Shown here piece after piece: positions 6,991 through 17,127 of a stretch of 36,546 nucleotides of DNA (position 1 is its first letter; each line of letters begins with the position of its first letter). Source of the stretch: Marinifaba aquimaris. GTDB taxonomy: Bacteria > Pseudomonadota > Gammaproteobacteria > Enterobacterales > Alteromonadaceae. The position numbers and the translations under genes are program-made. The stretch lies in NCBI RefSeq assembly GCF_013328345.1, contig NZ_JABULX010000038.1:1-36546 (forward strand), read 5' to 3'. The notes under the pieces are model-generated. The model saw only the letters and a list, made by a program, of their open reading frames with translations. It made no database searches and had not been told where the DNA came from.

Positions 6991-8451
6991 ATGCAGCAGT
7001 TCCCTATTTTCCTTAATTTAGATAATTTTGCTTGTGCCGTTGTCGGCGGCGGTGATATTGCATTTCGCAAAGTAAACCTGCTCATCAAATCAGGTGCACA
7101 TGTAAATATTATCTCCCCTGAGCTTTGCGAAGAGCTTATTGATTTAAAAGAAAAAACGGGAAAAATCACTTGGCATAAAAAGAACTATGAACAAGCTGAT
7201 ATTGCAGATATGCGCCTCGTTATTGCAGCAACGGATGACGAAGCCTTAAACGAAACGATTTATCACTACTGTGAAGCGAATAAAATTTTAGTCAATGCTG
7301 TCGATCAACCTGATTGTTGTCGATACACCACGCCTTCGATCATCGACCGAGCACCAATCACCATCGCAATTTCTTCAGCAGGGAAAGCTCCTGTTTTAGC
7401 GAGACGGTTAAGAGCTAAACTCGAAGTAATTATTCCGAAACACTTAGGTGAGTTAGCAAGTTATGCAGGTCGTTTAAGAAATAGAATAAAACAAGAATTC
7501 ACTACCATTACTCGTCGTCGATTGTTCTGGGAACGTTTTTTCACCAGTCGCCTCAATGATGATTTTGATGCGCTGAGTGAAGCACAAAGAGATGAGCTCA
7601 CTGAAGCGTTAATTCAAGAAGAAAAGAACGAAACCAAAATGGGTGAAGTTTGGTTAGTGGGTGCCGGGCCTGGCGATGCCGATTTACTCACCATCAAAGC
7701 CATTCAAAAAATGCAATTGGCCGATGTGATCTTGCACGATAGACTCGTGAGCAAAGATATTTTAGATCTTGCCCGAAAAGATGCTGACTTTATCAGTGTT
7801 GCTAAACAGAAAGGTTATCACTCTAAACCGCAAGATAATATTAATGAACTACTGATTAAATACGCCAAAGCTGGTAAAAAAGTATGTCGTCTAAAAGGTG
7901 GTGATCCATTTATATTTGGTCGTGGTGGTGAAGAGTTAGAAGCATTGGTAGAACACCAAATTCCTTTCCAGGTTGTGCCTGCTGTAACAGCTTCAATAGG
8001 TTGCTCAAGTTATGCCGGTATTCCATTAACTCACAGAGACTATGCGCAAGGTGTAAGCTTTGTCACCGGTCACTGCCGAGATGATGACGAAGTTGCCAAA
8101 GGGGCAAACTGGCAAGCTTTAGCGCAAAGTGGACAAACCATTGTCGTCTATATGGGGTTAACACAATCAGCGCGTATTTCAGCGTCATTAATTGAGCACG
8201 GTTTATCAGCCGATACACCAGTGGCACTTATTGAAAAAGGCTCAACCAGTAAACAGCGAGTAGTAACAGGGAAATTATCTGAGCTTCGCCAAACCATCGA
8301 TGATAACCAAGTGATTTCACCTGCAATTATCATCATAGGTCAGGTAGTAGAACTACACGATAAACTCGCTTGGTATCAAAAAGTAGAACGACAAGGTTCT
8401 CATTTTGCTGAACTAGCTAGCGATGGAAAAATTGAATATAGGAACGAATAG
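6991..8451 (+). CDS. cysG: Siroheme synthase CysG (SUMT / precorrin-2 dehydrogenase / ferrochelatase)
   Basis: This fusion enzyme makes siroheme, the cofactor of sulfite and nitrite reductases, from uroporphyrinogen III. Residues 1-145 form the NAD-binding dehydrogenase/ferrochelatase domain with VVGGGDIAFRK near 17-27. Asp105 and Ser129 align with the catalytic Asp and the phosphorylated Ser described for Salmonella CysG. Residues about 215-470 are the SAM-dependent methyltransferase with VGAGPGDADLLT, LKGGDPFIFGRGGEE and a YAGIPLTHRD block. Length 486 against 457 in E. coli. GAGGC precedes the ATG. Its 3' end overlaps the convergent downstream gene by 39 bases. Shares its substrate with hemE in this window. 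Confidence 0.97.
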   Translation: MQQFPIFLNLDNFACAVVGGGDIAFRKVNLLIKSGAHVNIISPELCEELIDLKEKTGKITWHKKNYEQADIADMRLVIAATDDEALNETIYHYCEANKILVNAVDQPDCCRYTTPSIIDRAPITIAISSAGKAPVLARRLRAKLEVIIPKHLGELASYAGRLRNRIKQEFTTITRRRLFWERFFTSRLNDDFDALSEAQRDELTEALIQEEKNETKMGEVWLVGAGPGDADLLTIKAIQKMQLADVILHDRLVSKDILDLARKDADFISVAKQKGYHSKPQDNINELLIKYAKAGKKVCRLKGGDPFIFGRGGEELEALVEHQIPFQVVPAVTASIGCSSYAGIPLTHRDYAQGVSFVTGHCRDDDEVAKGANWQALAQSGQTIVVYMGLTQSARISASLIEHGLSADTPVALIEKGSTSKQRVVTGKLSELRQTIDDNQVISPAIIIIGQVVELHDKLAWYQKVERQGSHFAELASDGKIEYRNE

Positions 8452-9336
8452 GCTCGCTAAATGTTGATAATAACTGGCATTGGGTGCCACTTTAATTAAC
8501 TTAGATAATTCGTTACCCATTTGAGTAAATTTATAATACTGCAATGCAGCTCCACCTTGATTGCATTGCAGTTTCAATTGCTTACCTTGAGCGTCAAATT
8601 CCACCACTTTCTGATTAGCAATAGGACCTGACTCAATCTCCACAGCATAAATTAACCCTAAATCAATTAAAGTTAATAAATTAGGGTAACTTAAACCAAA
8701 GCTACTGAGGTTGACTCGATTAACACTCGGCTTGCCCAATAAACCAAACAAAGAAACAGGCTTAAAATAACCGGATATAATTCTTCCACCATATTCGCCT
8801 TTTTCACGACACATTAAACAACACGCATGTTGTAACGCAATAGCTTCTTTCACTGTCATCTGCTGCAGTGTTTTAATTGATTTCAACGAAAAAGCCCCCG
8901 GTTTTGCAACTTGTATAGCGAGTATCTTTCCCCATAGCGCTTGCATATGCTCTGAATATGCGCGCTCTGCCAATTCGAAAAATTGATGAAGCCAATCAGG
9001 ATCGACATCCTGCATTGAATTTGAAGAATCAACATAATCAAGTGCCAATGACATGATGTTTTCTAAGTTTTGCTGCTTAATCAATTCCCCTTCTTGCCTG
9101 CGTAATTGAGCGCGGTTAAAACGAGACTCTCGCTCCGATTTACCTTGTTGCACTCTTTTATCTAGGTGGAACTGTTTTGCAATTAATGTGAGTTTTTGCT
9201 GGCTAGATAAGGTGGAATACTTTTCAGATTGCGCCTGCGCCTTAACCTCTTCCGTTACTTTTTTATCGGACTTGTTATTTGCACCATTAGCAGGCGTTAT
9301 TATGGGTGCAGCTTGATTGGTTGATGTTATTTTCAT
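8413..9336 (-). CDS. TIGR03899-like protein of unknown function
   Basis: A 307-residue protein that I match to the TIGR03899/DUF2806-type family by the central block DPDWLHQFFELAERAYSEHM followed by QALWGKILA, and LKSIKTLQQMTVKEAIALQ after it. The first 50 residues are polar and charged. Residues about 50-100 are rich in Gln, Arg and Lys with a helical look. No signal peptide or clear membrane helix. Function is unknown. It converges on cysG with a 39-base overlap of coding ends. Confidence 0.75.
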   Translation of the reverse strand: MKITSTNQAAPIITPANGANNKSDKKVTEEVKAQAQSEKYSTLSSQQKLTLIAKQFHLDKRVQQGKSERESRFNRAQLRRQEGELIKQQNLENIMSLALDYVDSSNSMQDVDPDWLHQFFELAERAYSEHMQALWGKILAIQVAKPGAFSLKSIKTLQQMTVKEAIALQHACCLMCREKGEYGGRIISGYFKPVSLFGLLGKPSVNRVNLSSFGLSYPNLLTLIDLGLIYAVEIESGPIANQKVVEFDAQGKQLKLQCNQGGAALQYYKFTQMGNELSKLIKVAPNASYYQHLASLFVPIFNFSIAS

Positions 9337-9529
9337 TCTTTAAGCTTAATTAAAACCCGGGTAAATATGTATAAAATGCAACACTTAGTTCAAAAAACAA
9401 TCAAATATAAAATTAGTCACAATGAAAAATAGTAATAATCGAATAAGCATGCTAAAACAATGTATAACCTGAGTTTTAAATAATAGCTACCAATAGCTTT
9501 CAATTTTGTTGCGGGATCACCTTCAATTT

Positions 9530-11773
9530 ATGTGTCCATCTGATTTTAATGATGAAATTTTATTTGCAAATGATGACTACGACGATCATGAAGAAGTCGC
9601 CTCAGCAGAAGTAGAAAAAAGCTGGCATGTACTTATTGTTGATGATGATAGTGAAATCCACTCAGTTACTAAACTCGCCCTTTCTGACTTAGTCGCATTT
9701 AACGGCGACCTTAAATTTTCCCATGCATACTCAGGTAAAGAAGCGCTTGAGTTTTTAAAAGAGCACGACGATGTCGCCATTGTATTACTAGATGTAGTCA
9801 TGGAATCGGAAGATGCTGGCTTACAAGTAGTCAAAGCGATTAGGGAAGATTTAAACATGCAAAATGTACGCATTGTGTTGCGTACAGGTCAACCCGGTTA
9901 TGCACCTGAAGAGAGTATCTTAAAAGAATACGATATTAATGATTACAAAACGAAGACTGAACTAACGCGCAGTAAATTAGTCACAACAATCATTGCATCT
10001 CTTCGTTCATACATCCAAGTTACTACGATTAATCAGAACAAACTTGGGTTAGAGCAAGTTATCTATGCAAGCTCTGAATTACTCAAACAGCAGTCATTGG
10101 TCAATTTTGCCGACCAAGCACTTAAACAATTATCTAAACTGTTAAACATTAAAAATAACGGTTTATTTTGTGCGTTATCACATAACCCTCAAGCGATAAA
10201 CGCAAACCAAATGAAGGTTTATGCTGCAACAGAAGACTTTAGCAATTTAGTTGGCAAGCAGTTATTAGATTGTGACAATGGCAGAGCAATTAACCAAATT
10301 ACGCTAGCCCTTAGCGATAGTGCCAATAAACTGGAAGAACACGAAACCATTATTGTGTTCTCGGCAAACAACTACCAAGCAGCAGTTTACTTTGAAGATG
10401 GCCGTAAAAATTACTCAGATACTGAGAAACAGTTACTCGATGTATTTTTAACTAATGTCTCTGCGGCATTTGCCAATTTGCAACTACTTAACCAAGTTAC
10501 CGAAATTGCTTACCAAGACCCATTAACTCAATTACCAAACCGCGCTCAATTTATTCGTCTATTGAATAAGTTTTCGCGTGGTCACATGGAAATTGAACGC
10601 ATCGCCATCATTGACATTAATCACTTCTCAGAAATTAACGACGGCTTGGGTCAGGAAGTGGGCGATAACTTATTACAAACAGTGGCATATCGCATTTCTC
10701 AAATGCTCAGTGAAAACTGTCACCTTGCACGTGTCGGCGCTGATGTGTTTGGTATCATAGGTGATGCAGAGGTTTTAAAACCTGAAAAACTGAATCAGTT
10801 ATTTAACAACCCTTTTAAAGCGGGTGAACACTTACTTCCGGTTTCTGCCACAATTGGATTTTGCGATAAAGATCAAGCTCATCGCACTGGCTTAAATACG
10901 CTTAAACAAGTTTATATCGCGCTTAATCGTGCCAAGAAAAACAACCAAGAGAATTACGAATTTTATTCACATGAAATGGAAGAACAGACGGCTTGGCGTC
11001 TGGGCATGATAAGACAGTTAAAAAGTGATTTTAGTAATCGCAAGCTTGAGATTTGGTATCAGCCGCAATGGAACTTAGAAACACATACGCTTGTAGGTGT
11101 TGAAGCCCTACTTCGCTGGCCAACCAAAGACGGTGGCTACATCTCACCCGCAACCTTTATTCCACTAGCAGAGCACTCTGGTTTAATTGTTGAAATTGGT
11201 GCTTGGGTGTTAGAGGAATCGTGCCGACAACTGAAAAAACTTGATAACATGGTCGAAAATAAAATTCGTATGGCCGTGAACGTATCGATGCCGCAATTTA
11301 GAGATGGCCAATTTGTCGCGAATGTAGTCGATACAGTGAGTCGCTTTGGTATTGAACCCAGCCGGATCGAACTAGAGATCACTGAAAGCATTGTAATGGA
11401 TAACCCAGAAACTGTGATTGATGCGCTGAATCAAATTAAAATCAAAGGTATTCAAATTGCCATTGATGATTTTGGAACCGGCTTCTCATCTTTGAGCTAT
11501 TTACAAAAACTACCATTAGATAGAATTAAAATTGATCGTGCATTTATCAATGAAATGCATAAACCCGAAGGAGCTGTTATTGCAGAAACGATAGTAGAGC
11601 TGGGTAAAAAGCTTCATCTAGCCACTATAGCTGAAGGTGTAGAAAACCAAGATCAAGAACATAGACTACAACAACTTGGCTGCGAAGAAGTTCAGGGATT
11701 CATGTACGCTAAACCTATGCCTGCCAGTGAGCTACAAACTTTATTACTCCAACAGAAACAAAAAATAAGTTAA
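9530..11773 (+). CDS. Response regulator REC-DUF3369-GGDEF(degenerate)-EAL
   Basis: Predicted c-di-GMP phosphodiesterase controlled by phosphorylation. With the ATG at 9530 (747 residues), REC covers about 30-155 with acidic Asp38-40, phospho-acceptor Asp88 (LLDVV) and a Lys near 140. DUF3369 follows at about 170-320. The GGDEF-like domain (about 330-475) has GADVF at 403-407 in place of GG(D/E)EF, so cyclase activity is unlikely. The EAL domain (about 500-740) is complete: E525-A-L, NVSMPQF, ELEITES, DDFGTGFS from Asp646, KIDR, AEGVE and QG. An in-frame TTG at 9506 could add eight residues; neither start has an ideal ribosome site. No kinase gene is adjacent. Confidence 0.9.
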   Translation: MCPSDFNDEILFANDDYDDHEEVASAEVEKSWHVLIVDDDSEIHSVTKLALSDLVAFNGDLKFSHAYSGKEALEFLKEHDDVAIVLLDVVMESEDAGLQVVKAIREDLNMQNVRIVLRTGQPGYAPEESILKEYDINDYKTKTELTRSKLVTTIIASLRSYIQVTTINQNKLGLEQVIYASSELLKQQSLVNFADQALKQLSKLLNIKNNGLFCALSHNPQAINANQMKVYAATEDFSNLVGKQLLDCDNGRAINQITLALSDSANKLEEHETIIVFSANNYQAAVYFEDGRKNYSDTEKQLLDVFLTNVSAAFANLQLLNQVTEIAYQDPLTQLPNRAQFIRLLNKFSRGHMEIERIAIIDINHFSEINDGLGQEVGDNLLQTVAYRISQMLSENCHLARVGADVFGIIGDAEVLKPEKLNQLFNNPFKAGEHLLPVSATIGFCDKDQAHRTGLNTLKQVYIALNRAKKNNQENYEFYSHEMEEQTAWRLGMIRQLKSDFSNRKLEIWYQPQWNLETHTLVGVEALLRWPTKDGGYISPATFIPLAEHSGLIVEIGAWVLEESCRQLKKLDNMVENKIRMAVNVSMPQFRDGQFVANVVDTVSRFGIEPSRIELEITESIVMDNPETVIDALNQIKIKGIQIAIDDFGTGFSSLSYLQKLPLDRIKIDRAFINEMHKPEGAVIAETIVELGKKLHLATIAEGVENQDQEHRLQQLGCEEVQGFMYAKPMPASELQTLLLQQKQKIS

Positions 11774-11780
11774 TTTTTTG

Positions 11781-11809
11781 TTGACATCCAAGCACTAATA
11801 ACTGATAAA
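11781..11809 (+). promoter_or_regulatory. leu operon promoter
   Basis: TTGACA (11781-11786), a perfect -35, is followed after 17 bases by GATAAA (11804-11809), which matches the -10 at four positions. Transcription would begin near 11816, about 36 bases before the leader peptide ATG. It begins immediately after the preceding regulator gene, with no terminator visible between. Confidence 0.75.
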
Positions 11810-11851
11810 AGAAACATAAACTTTAATTGAATACAGATTTTCAAGCGAAAA

Positions 11852-11929
11852 ATGCAAAACTTAAGCCTACTAACATTGCTCTTGTTACTCACACTTAAAA
11901 AGTGCGGGCGCTTTGTGATGGCTAAATAA
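11852..11929 (+). CDS. leuL: leu operon leader peptide LeuL
   Basis: A 25-codon ORF with 9 leucine codons in its first 15 (TTA, CTA, CTA, TTG, CTC, TTG, TTA, CTC, CTT). The peptide reads MQNLSLLTLLLLTLKK then CGRFVMAK. A dense Leu run directly before a rho-independent terminator and leuA is the hallmark of attenuation sensing charged tRNA-Leu. The upstream AAGCGAAAA is only a weak ribosome site. Codons 17-20 contain GTGCGGG, a copy of the terminator's right arm. Confidence 0.92.
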   Translation: MQNLSLLTLLLLLTLKKCGRFVMAK

Positions 11930-11955
11930 TTATTCAATTAAATAGCAAAAATACC

Positions 11956-11985
11956 AAAACCCGCGCTAAACAGTGCGGGTTTTTT
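11956..11985 (+). terminator. leu attenuator (rho-independent terminator)
   Basis: Left arm AAAACCCGCGC (11956-11966), loop TAAACA, right arm GTGCGGGTTTT (11973-11983) with one G-T pair, ending in T6 then C. The left arm can pair instead with GTGCGGG at 11902-11908 inside the leader ORF, giving an antiterminator. Leucine starvation would favour the latter and let transcription reach leuA. Confidence 0.88.
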
Positions 11986-12213
11986 CGTTTAATCCCCTTC
12001 TGTTTAGCGCATTTAACCATGAAAACTTGGTTTTTATGCCAATAAGCAAAAACAAAGCGTAAAACTTTCTAAAAAGATTGCTCGAAGCTAGGTATAATCG
12101 GCAACCATTTAGTTTGTACGCACGAGTTTACGAATTGCGATAATTTCAATTTCGTTTTTTACTCGACTGCTTTTTAGCTATAGCCAAGAAAAAAATAAAA
12201 GGAGCTATACCCC

Positions 12214-13761
12214 ATGTCTGACAACGTCATTATCTTTGACACAACGTTACGTGACGGCGAACAAGCGTTAGCCGCAAGTTTATCTGTGAGAGAAAAATTA
12301 CAGATCGCGTTGGCGTTGGAACGACTAGGTGTAGATGTAATGGAAGCGGGCTTCCCTGTATCGAGTCCTGGCGATTTTGAATCAGTTAGAACAATTGCTG
12401 AAAATGTAAAAAATTCAGTAGTTTGTGGTTTATCTCGTGCTGTAGCAAAAGATATCGATGCTTGTGGTGAAGCATTAAAAGTAGCAGAGCGCTTTCGTAT
12501 ACACACCTTCATCTCGACTTCAACTGTACACGTTGAATCTAAATTGCGCCGCAGTTTTGAAGATGTGTTGCAAATGGGTGTGAACGCAGTTAAACACGCT
12601 AAAAAATACACAGATGACGTTGAGTTTTCATGTGAAGATGCAGGTCGTACTCCATTAGATAATTTATGCCGTATGGTAGAAGCCGCTATCGATGCAGGCG
12701 CAACAACAGTCAATATCCCAGATACTGTTGGTTATACCATTCCAAGTGAATTCGGCGGTATCATTACCGATTTATACAATCGAGTACCAAACATTGATAA
12801 AGCCGTAATCTCTGTTCACTGTCACAATGATTTAGGTTTAGCCGTCGCTAACTCTATAAGTGCTGTGCAAGCGGGTGCACGCCAGATTGAATGTACCATT
12901 AACGGTATTGGTGAGCGTGCGGGTAACTGTTCATTAGAAGAAGTCGCCATGATCTTAAACACTCGTAAAGACTTAACGGGTGTAGGCACAAATATCAACA
13001 CACAAGAAATTTACAAAACCTCTCGTTTAGTAAGTCAGCTATGTAATATGCCAGTGCAATCAAATAAAGCGATTGTAGGTGCGAATGCTTTCAGTCACTC
13101 ATCAGGTATTCACCAAGATGGTGTATTGAAGAACAAGAGCACATACGAAATCATCACACCAGAAAGTATTGGTAAAGCTGAAAATAACTTAAATATGACT
13201 TCTCGTTCTGGTCGTCATGTTATTAAGCACCGTATGAGCGAACTTGGTTATACAGAAGCCGATTTCAACTTAGATGAGTTATACGACAGCTTCTTAAAAC
13301 TTGCCGATCGCAAAGGCCAAGTTTTTGATTACGACTTAGAAGCGTTACTTTACTTTAATCAGCAACAAGAAGAAGAGCAATACTATAAGTTAAGCTACCT
13401 AAACTCAGTTGCTGGTAGTGCAAAAGTTGCTACCGCCGGTATTACAATGACGATTGGCGAAAATGAAGTTGAAGGCGCCGCCAATGGTAATGGTCCAGTG
13501 GATGCCGCTTATCGTGCAATTTTAAATGCAGTCGATTTACCTATTGAAATTGTCGATTACAAGCTAGGCACTAAAACGGGTGGTGAAGACGCTCAAGGCC
13601 ACGCCAACATAATCGCAACCTATAAAGGTCAGCGTTATCACGGCTTTGGTTTATCTACTGATATCGTCGAGGCTTCGGCAGCTGCGTTAATCCACGTACT
13701 TAATTTGACGCACCGTGCAGACCAAGTAGCAGAAAAGAAACAAGCAAAGAATAACAAATAA
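12214..13761 (+). CDS. leuA: 2-isopropylmalate synthase LeuA
   Basis: First committed step of leucine synthesis: acetyl-CoA plus 2-oxoisovalerate gives 2-isopropylmalate. The N-terminal TIM barrel has [10 protein letters not shown] with Arg13 and metal ligand Asp14. SVHCHNDLG carries His202 and His204, and the second signature includes NGIGERAGN. The C-terminal regulatory domain (from about 390) would bind leucine for feedback inhibition. 515 residues against 523 in E. coli. AAAAGGAG ends nine bases before the ATG. A 228-base untranslated stretch separates it from the attenuator. Confidence 0.98.
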   Translation: MSDNVIIFDTTLRDGEQALAASLSVREKLQIALALERLGVDVMEAGFPVSSPGDFESVRTIAENVKNSVVCGLSRAVAKDIDACGEALKVAERFRIHTFISTSTVHVESKLRRSFEDVLQMGVNAVKHAKKYTDDVEFSCEDAGRTPLDNLCRMVEAAIDAGATTVNIPDTVGYTIPSEFGGIITDLYNRVPNIDKAVISVHCHNDLGLAVANSISAVQAGARQIECTINGIGERAGNCSLEEVAMILNTRKDLTGVGTNINTQEIYKTSRLVSQLCNMPVQSNKAIVGANAFSHSSGIHQDGVLKNKSTYEIITPESIGKAENNLNMTSRSGRHVIKHRMSELGYTEADFNLDELYDSFLKLADRKGQVFDYDLEALLYFNQQQEEEQYYKLSYLNSVAGSAKVATAGITMTIGENEVEGAANGNGPVDAAYRAILNAVDLPIEIVDYKLGTKTGGEDAQGHANIIATYKGQRYHGFGLSTDIVEASAAALIHVLNLTHRADQVAEKKQAKNNK

Positions 13762-13767
13762 TATTAA

Positions 13768-13792
13768 AACCCCAGCTATTAAAGTTGGGGTT
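13768..13792 (+). repeat. Hairpin in the leuA-leuB gap
   Basis: AACCCCAGCT (13768-13777) and AGTTGGGGTT (13783-13792) form a ten-base-pair stem with one G-T pair and loop ATTAA. No T tract follows, so it is unlikely to terminate. It ends 20 bases before the leuB ATG and could influence message stability or relative expression. Confidence 0.7.
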
Positions 13793-13809
13793 AGCAATGA
13801 AGGATTTAA

Positions 13810-14904
<1,095 letters not shown>

Positions 14905-14921
14905 CAATAAAGATAACAATC

Positions 14922-14989
14922 CTCACTAACATACCTTGTTAGCTGAGCCACGAGAGAAATAAGTAAGGTACTGACTTTAGTGCCTTACT
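14922..14989 (+). repeat. Two tandem hairpins in the leuB-leuC gap
   Basis: The first hairpin pairs CTCACTAACA (14922-14931) with TGTTAG-C-TGAG (14937-14947; one bulged C) around loop TACCT. The second pairs AGTAAGGTACT (14962-14972) with AGTGCCTTACT (14979-14989; one T-G pair) around GACTTT. Neither has a T tract. They fill most of the 128-base gap before leuC. Confidence 0.7.
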
Positions 14990-15032
14990 CAAACAATTGG
15001 CTACAGATAAAGCCAAATGTGTAGAGGAAGAG

Positions 15033-16442
15033 ATGGCTAAAACCTTATACGACAAGATCTATGATGATCACATCGTTCGCGCTGAAGCGGGCGAAACGCC
15101 TTTAATTTACATCGACCGTCAACTTGTTCACGAAGTGACTTCACCACAAGCGTTTTCTGGCTTACGTGTTGCTGGTCGTCCAGTACGCCAATTAAAGAAA
15201 ACGTTGGCTACGATGGACCACAACGTTTCAACTCAGTCTTTAGCCATTGATGCGGCAGGCCCACAAGCTAAGATTCAGATGCAAACGTTGCAAAAAAACT
15301 GTGAAGAGTTTGGTGTTGAATTACACGGCATTGGCGATGTAAAACAAGGTATTGTTCACGTAATGGGTCCTGAGTTAGGTTTTACGCTTCCTGGCACGAC
15401 CATTGTTTGTGGTGACTCACACACGGCAACTCACGGTGCATTTGGTGCATTAGCATTCGGTATCGGTACTTCAGAAGTTGAGCATGTTTTAGCAACACAA
15501 ACGTTAAAGCAAAACAAATACAAAACCATGAAAGTTGAAGTCAACGGCGAACTTGGTTTCGGCGTTACAGCAAAAGATATCATCTTAGCCATTATCGGTA
15601 AGATTGGTATGGACGGCGCAACAGGTCACGTTATTGAATATTGTGGTTCAGCAATTGAAGCGACGACAATGGAAGAGCGCATGACCATCTGTAACATGAG
15701 TATTGAAGCAGGTGCTAAAGCAGGCTTAGTTGCCCCTGATCAAACAACGGTTGATTACTTAAAAGGTCGTGAGTTAGCACCTAAAGGTGCAGCTTGGGAT
15801 GAAGCCGTTGATTATTGGTTAAATACTTTGCAAACCGATGAAGGTGCAGAGTTTGATATCGTTGTTTCATTAAAAGCAGAAGATATTCAACCGCAAGTTA
15901 CTTGGGGTACCAACCCTGGTCAAGTAATTGGTGTTAATGAGGCTGTACCTGTTCCTGGTGACATTGAAAATGCAGTAGAGCGCGCTTCAGCAGAAAAAGC
16001 ATTAGCCTATATGGATGTCGCAGCGGGTTCACAGTTAACAGATTTATCTGTTGATAAAGTATTTATAGGTTCATGTACTAACTCGCGTATCGAAGACATG
16101 CGCGCAGCAGCACAAGTGGCTAAAGGTCGCAAAGTTGCCCAAGGCGTACAAGCGATTGTAGTACCGGGCTCAGGTCAAGTTAAACAGCAAGCTGAAGAAG
16201 AAGGTTTAGATAAGATTCTAATCGAAGCTGGCTTTGAATGGCGTTTACCTGGTTGCTCAATGTGTTTAGCAATGAACGATGATAGATTAGGTGAAGGTGA
16301 GCGTTGTGCTTCAACGTCAAACCGTAACTTTGAAGGTCGCCAAGGTCGTGGTGGTCGTACTCACTTAGTCAGCCCAGAAATGGCCGCAGCTGCAGCTGTT
16401 GAAGGCCACTTTGTTGACGTTCGTCAGTTAATCAAACAATAA
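15033..16442 (+). CDS. leuC: 3-isopropylmalate dehydratase large subunit LeuC
   Basis: Large subunit of the iron-sulfur isomerase converting 2- to 3-isopropylmalate. [4Fe-4S] ligands are Cys348 (FIGSCTNSR), Cys408 and Cys411 ([10 protein letters not shown]), one residue offset from E. coli. The [11 protein letters not shown] and GTNPGQ motifs are present. ATG 15033 gives 469 residues starting MAKTLYDKI, with GAGGAAGAG just upstream. The in-frame TTG at 14997 would add 12 residues and has no ribosome site. leuD follows after 16 bases. Confidence 0.98.
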   Translation: MAKTLYDKIYDDHIVRAEAGETPLIYIDRQLVHEVTSPQAFSGLRVAGRPVRQLKKTLATMDHNVSTQSLAIDAAGPQAKIQMQTLQKNCEEFGVELHGIGDVKQGIVHVMGPELGFTLPGTTIVCGDSHTATHGAFGALAFGIGTSEVEHVLATQTLKQNKYKTMKVEVNGELGFGVTAKDIILAIIGKIGMDGATGHVIEYCGSAIEATTMEERMTICNMSIEAGAKAGLVAPDQTTVDYLKGRELAPKGAAWDEAVDYWLNTLQTDEGAEFDIVVSLKAEDIQPQVTWGTNPGQVIGVNEAVPVPGDIENAVERASAEKALAYMDVAAGSQLTDLSVDKVFIGSCTNSRIEDMRAAAQVAKGRKVAQGVQAIVVPGSGQVKQQAEEEGLDKILIEAGFEWRLPGCSMCLAMNDDRLGEGERCASTSNRNFEGRQGRGGRTHLVSPEMAAAAAVEGHFVDVRQLIKQ

Positions 16443-16458
16443 GCTAAAGGAGAATAAC

Positions 16459-17061
16459 ATGTCAGGTATTTCGACAATTACAGGCAACGCAGTTCCTTTA
16501 GACAGAGCAAACGTTGATACAGATGCCATTATCCCTAAGCAGTTTTTACAAAAAGTAGAAAAAACAGGCTTTGGCATTCACTTATTTCACGACTGGCGTT
16601 ACCTTGATTTAGAGGGTACTCAAGCGAACCCTGAGTTTGAATTGAACCGTCCTGAGTATCAAGGTGCAAACATTTTATTATCACGTGAAAACTTCGGTTG
16701 TGGTTCATCGCGTGAGCACGCACCATGGGCAATAAAAGACTTCGGCTTAGACGTGGTTATTGCGACCAGTTTTGCTGATATCTTCTACGGCAACTGTATG
16801 AATAACCAAATTTTACCTATCAAGTTAACTGATAGTGAAATGAACGAGCTATTTGCAGCAGTTGATGCCGACAATAAAGTAGAATTTAATATCGACTTAC
16901 CAGCACAGTCTGTAACAGTAGCGGGTAAAACATACAACTTTGAAATTAATGCATTCCACAAAGAGTGTTTAATCAAAGGCTTAGATGCAATCGGCTACAC
17001 ATTGCAATTTGAGCAAGATATTTCTGCTTACGAAGAAAAAATTCCGGCTTGGCGTCGATAA
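16459..17061 (+). CDS. leuD: 3-isopropylmalate dehydratase small subunit LeuD
   Basis: Small (swivel) subunit that completes the substrate pocket of LeuCD. 200 residues (E. coli 201). The [11 protein letters not shown] segment at about 20-30 and the substrate loop [15 protein letters not shown] near 77-91 are both intact. AAAGGAG lies seven bases before the ATG in a 16-base gap, so leuC and leuD are probably translated in balance. Confidence 0.98.
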   Translation: MSGISTITGNAVPLDRANVDTDAIIPKQFLQKVEKTGFGIHLFHDWRYLDLEGTQANPEFELNRPEYQGANILLSRENFGCGSSREHAPWAIKDFGLDVVIATSFADIFYGNCMNNQILPIKLTDSEMNELFAAVDADNKVEFNIDLPAQSVTVAGKTYNFEINAFHKECLIKGLDAIGYTLQFEQDISAYEEKIPAWRR

Positions 17062-17081
17062 GCTAAGCCTCAAATAAACAC

Positions 17082-17111
17082 AAAAAAGCCAATCTTTCGA
17101 TTGGCTTTTTT
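17082..17111. terminator. leuD terminator, shared with the convergent kinase gene
   Basis: GCCAATC (17088-17094) and GATTGGC (17099-17105) with loop TTTC, flanked by A6 and T6. It ends the leu operon on the plus strand. It can equally stop the minus-strand kinase transcript, whose stop is at 17128. Confidence 0.9.
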
Positions 17112-17127
17112 ATTCGAAAAAAACGAA

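Noticed and set aside
12079-12130. Possible small RNA or tRNA gene upstream of leuA
   Set aside because: No cloverleaf arms or TTCGA-type loop could be built; only the TATAAT is notable.
12174-12713. 179-codon open frame antisense to leuA
   Set aside because: It lies wholly opposite the strongly conserved leuA start region, lacks a ribosome site and has a Ser/Thr/Ala-biased composition typical of a shadow frame.
14997-15032. LeuC N-terminal extension from TTG
   Set aside because: ATG 15033 has a strong ribosome site and matches the known LeuC start; the extension has neither.
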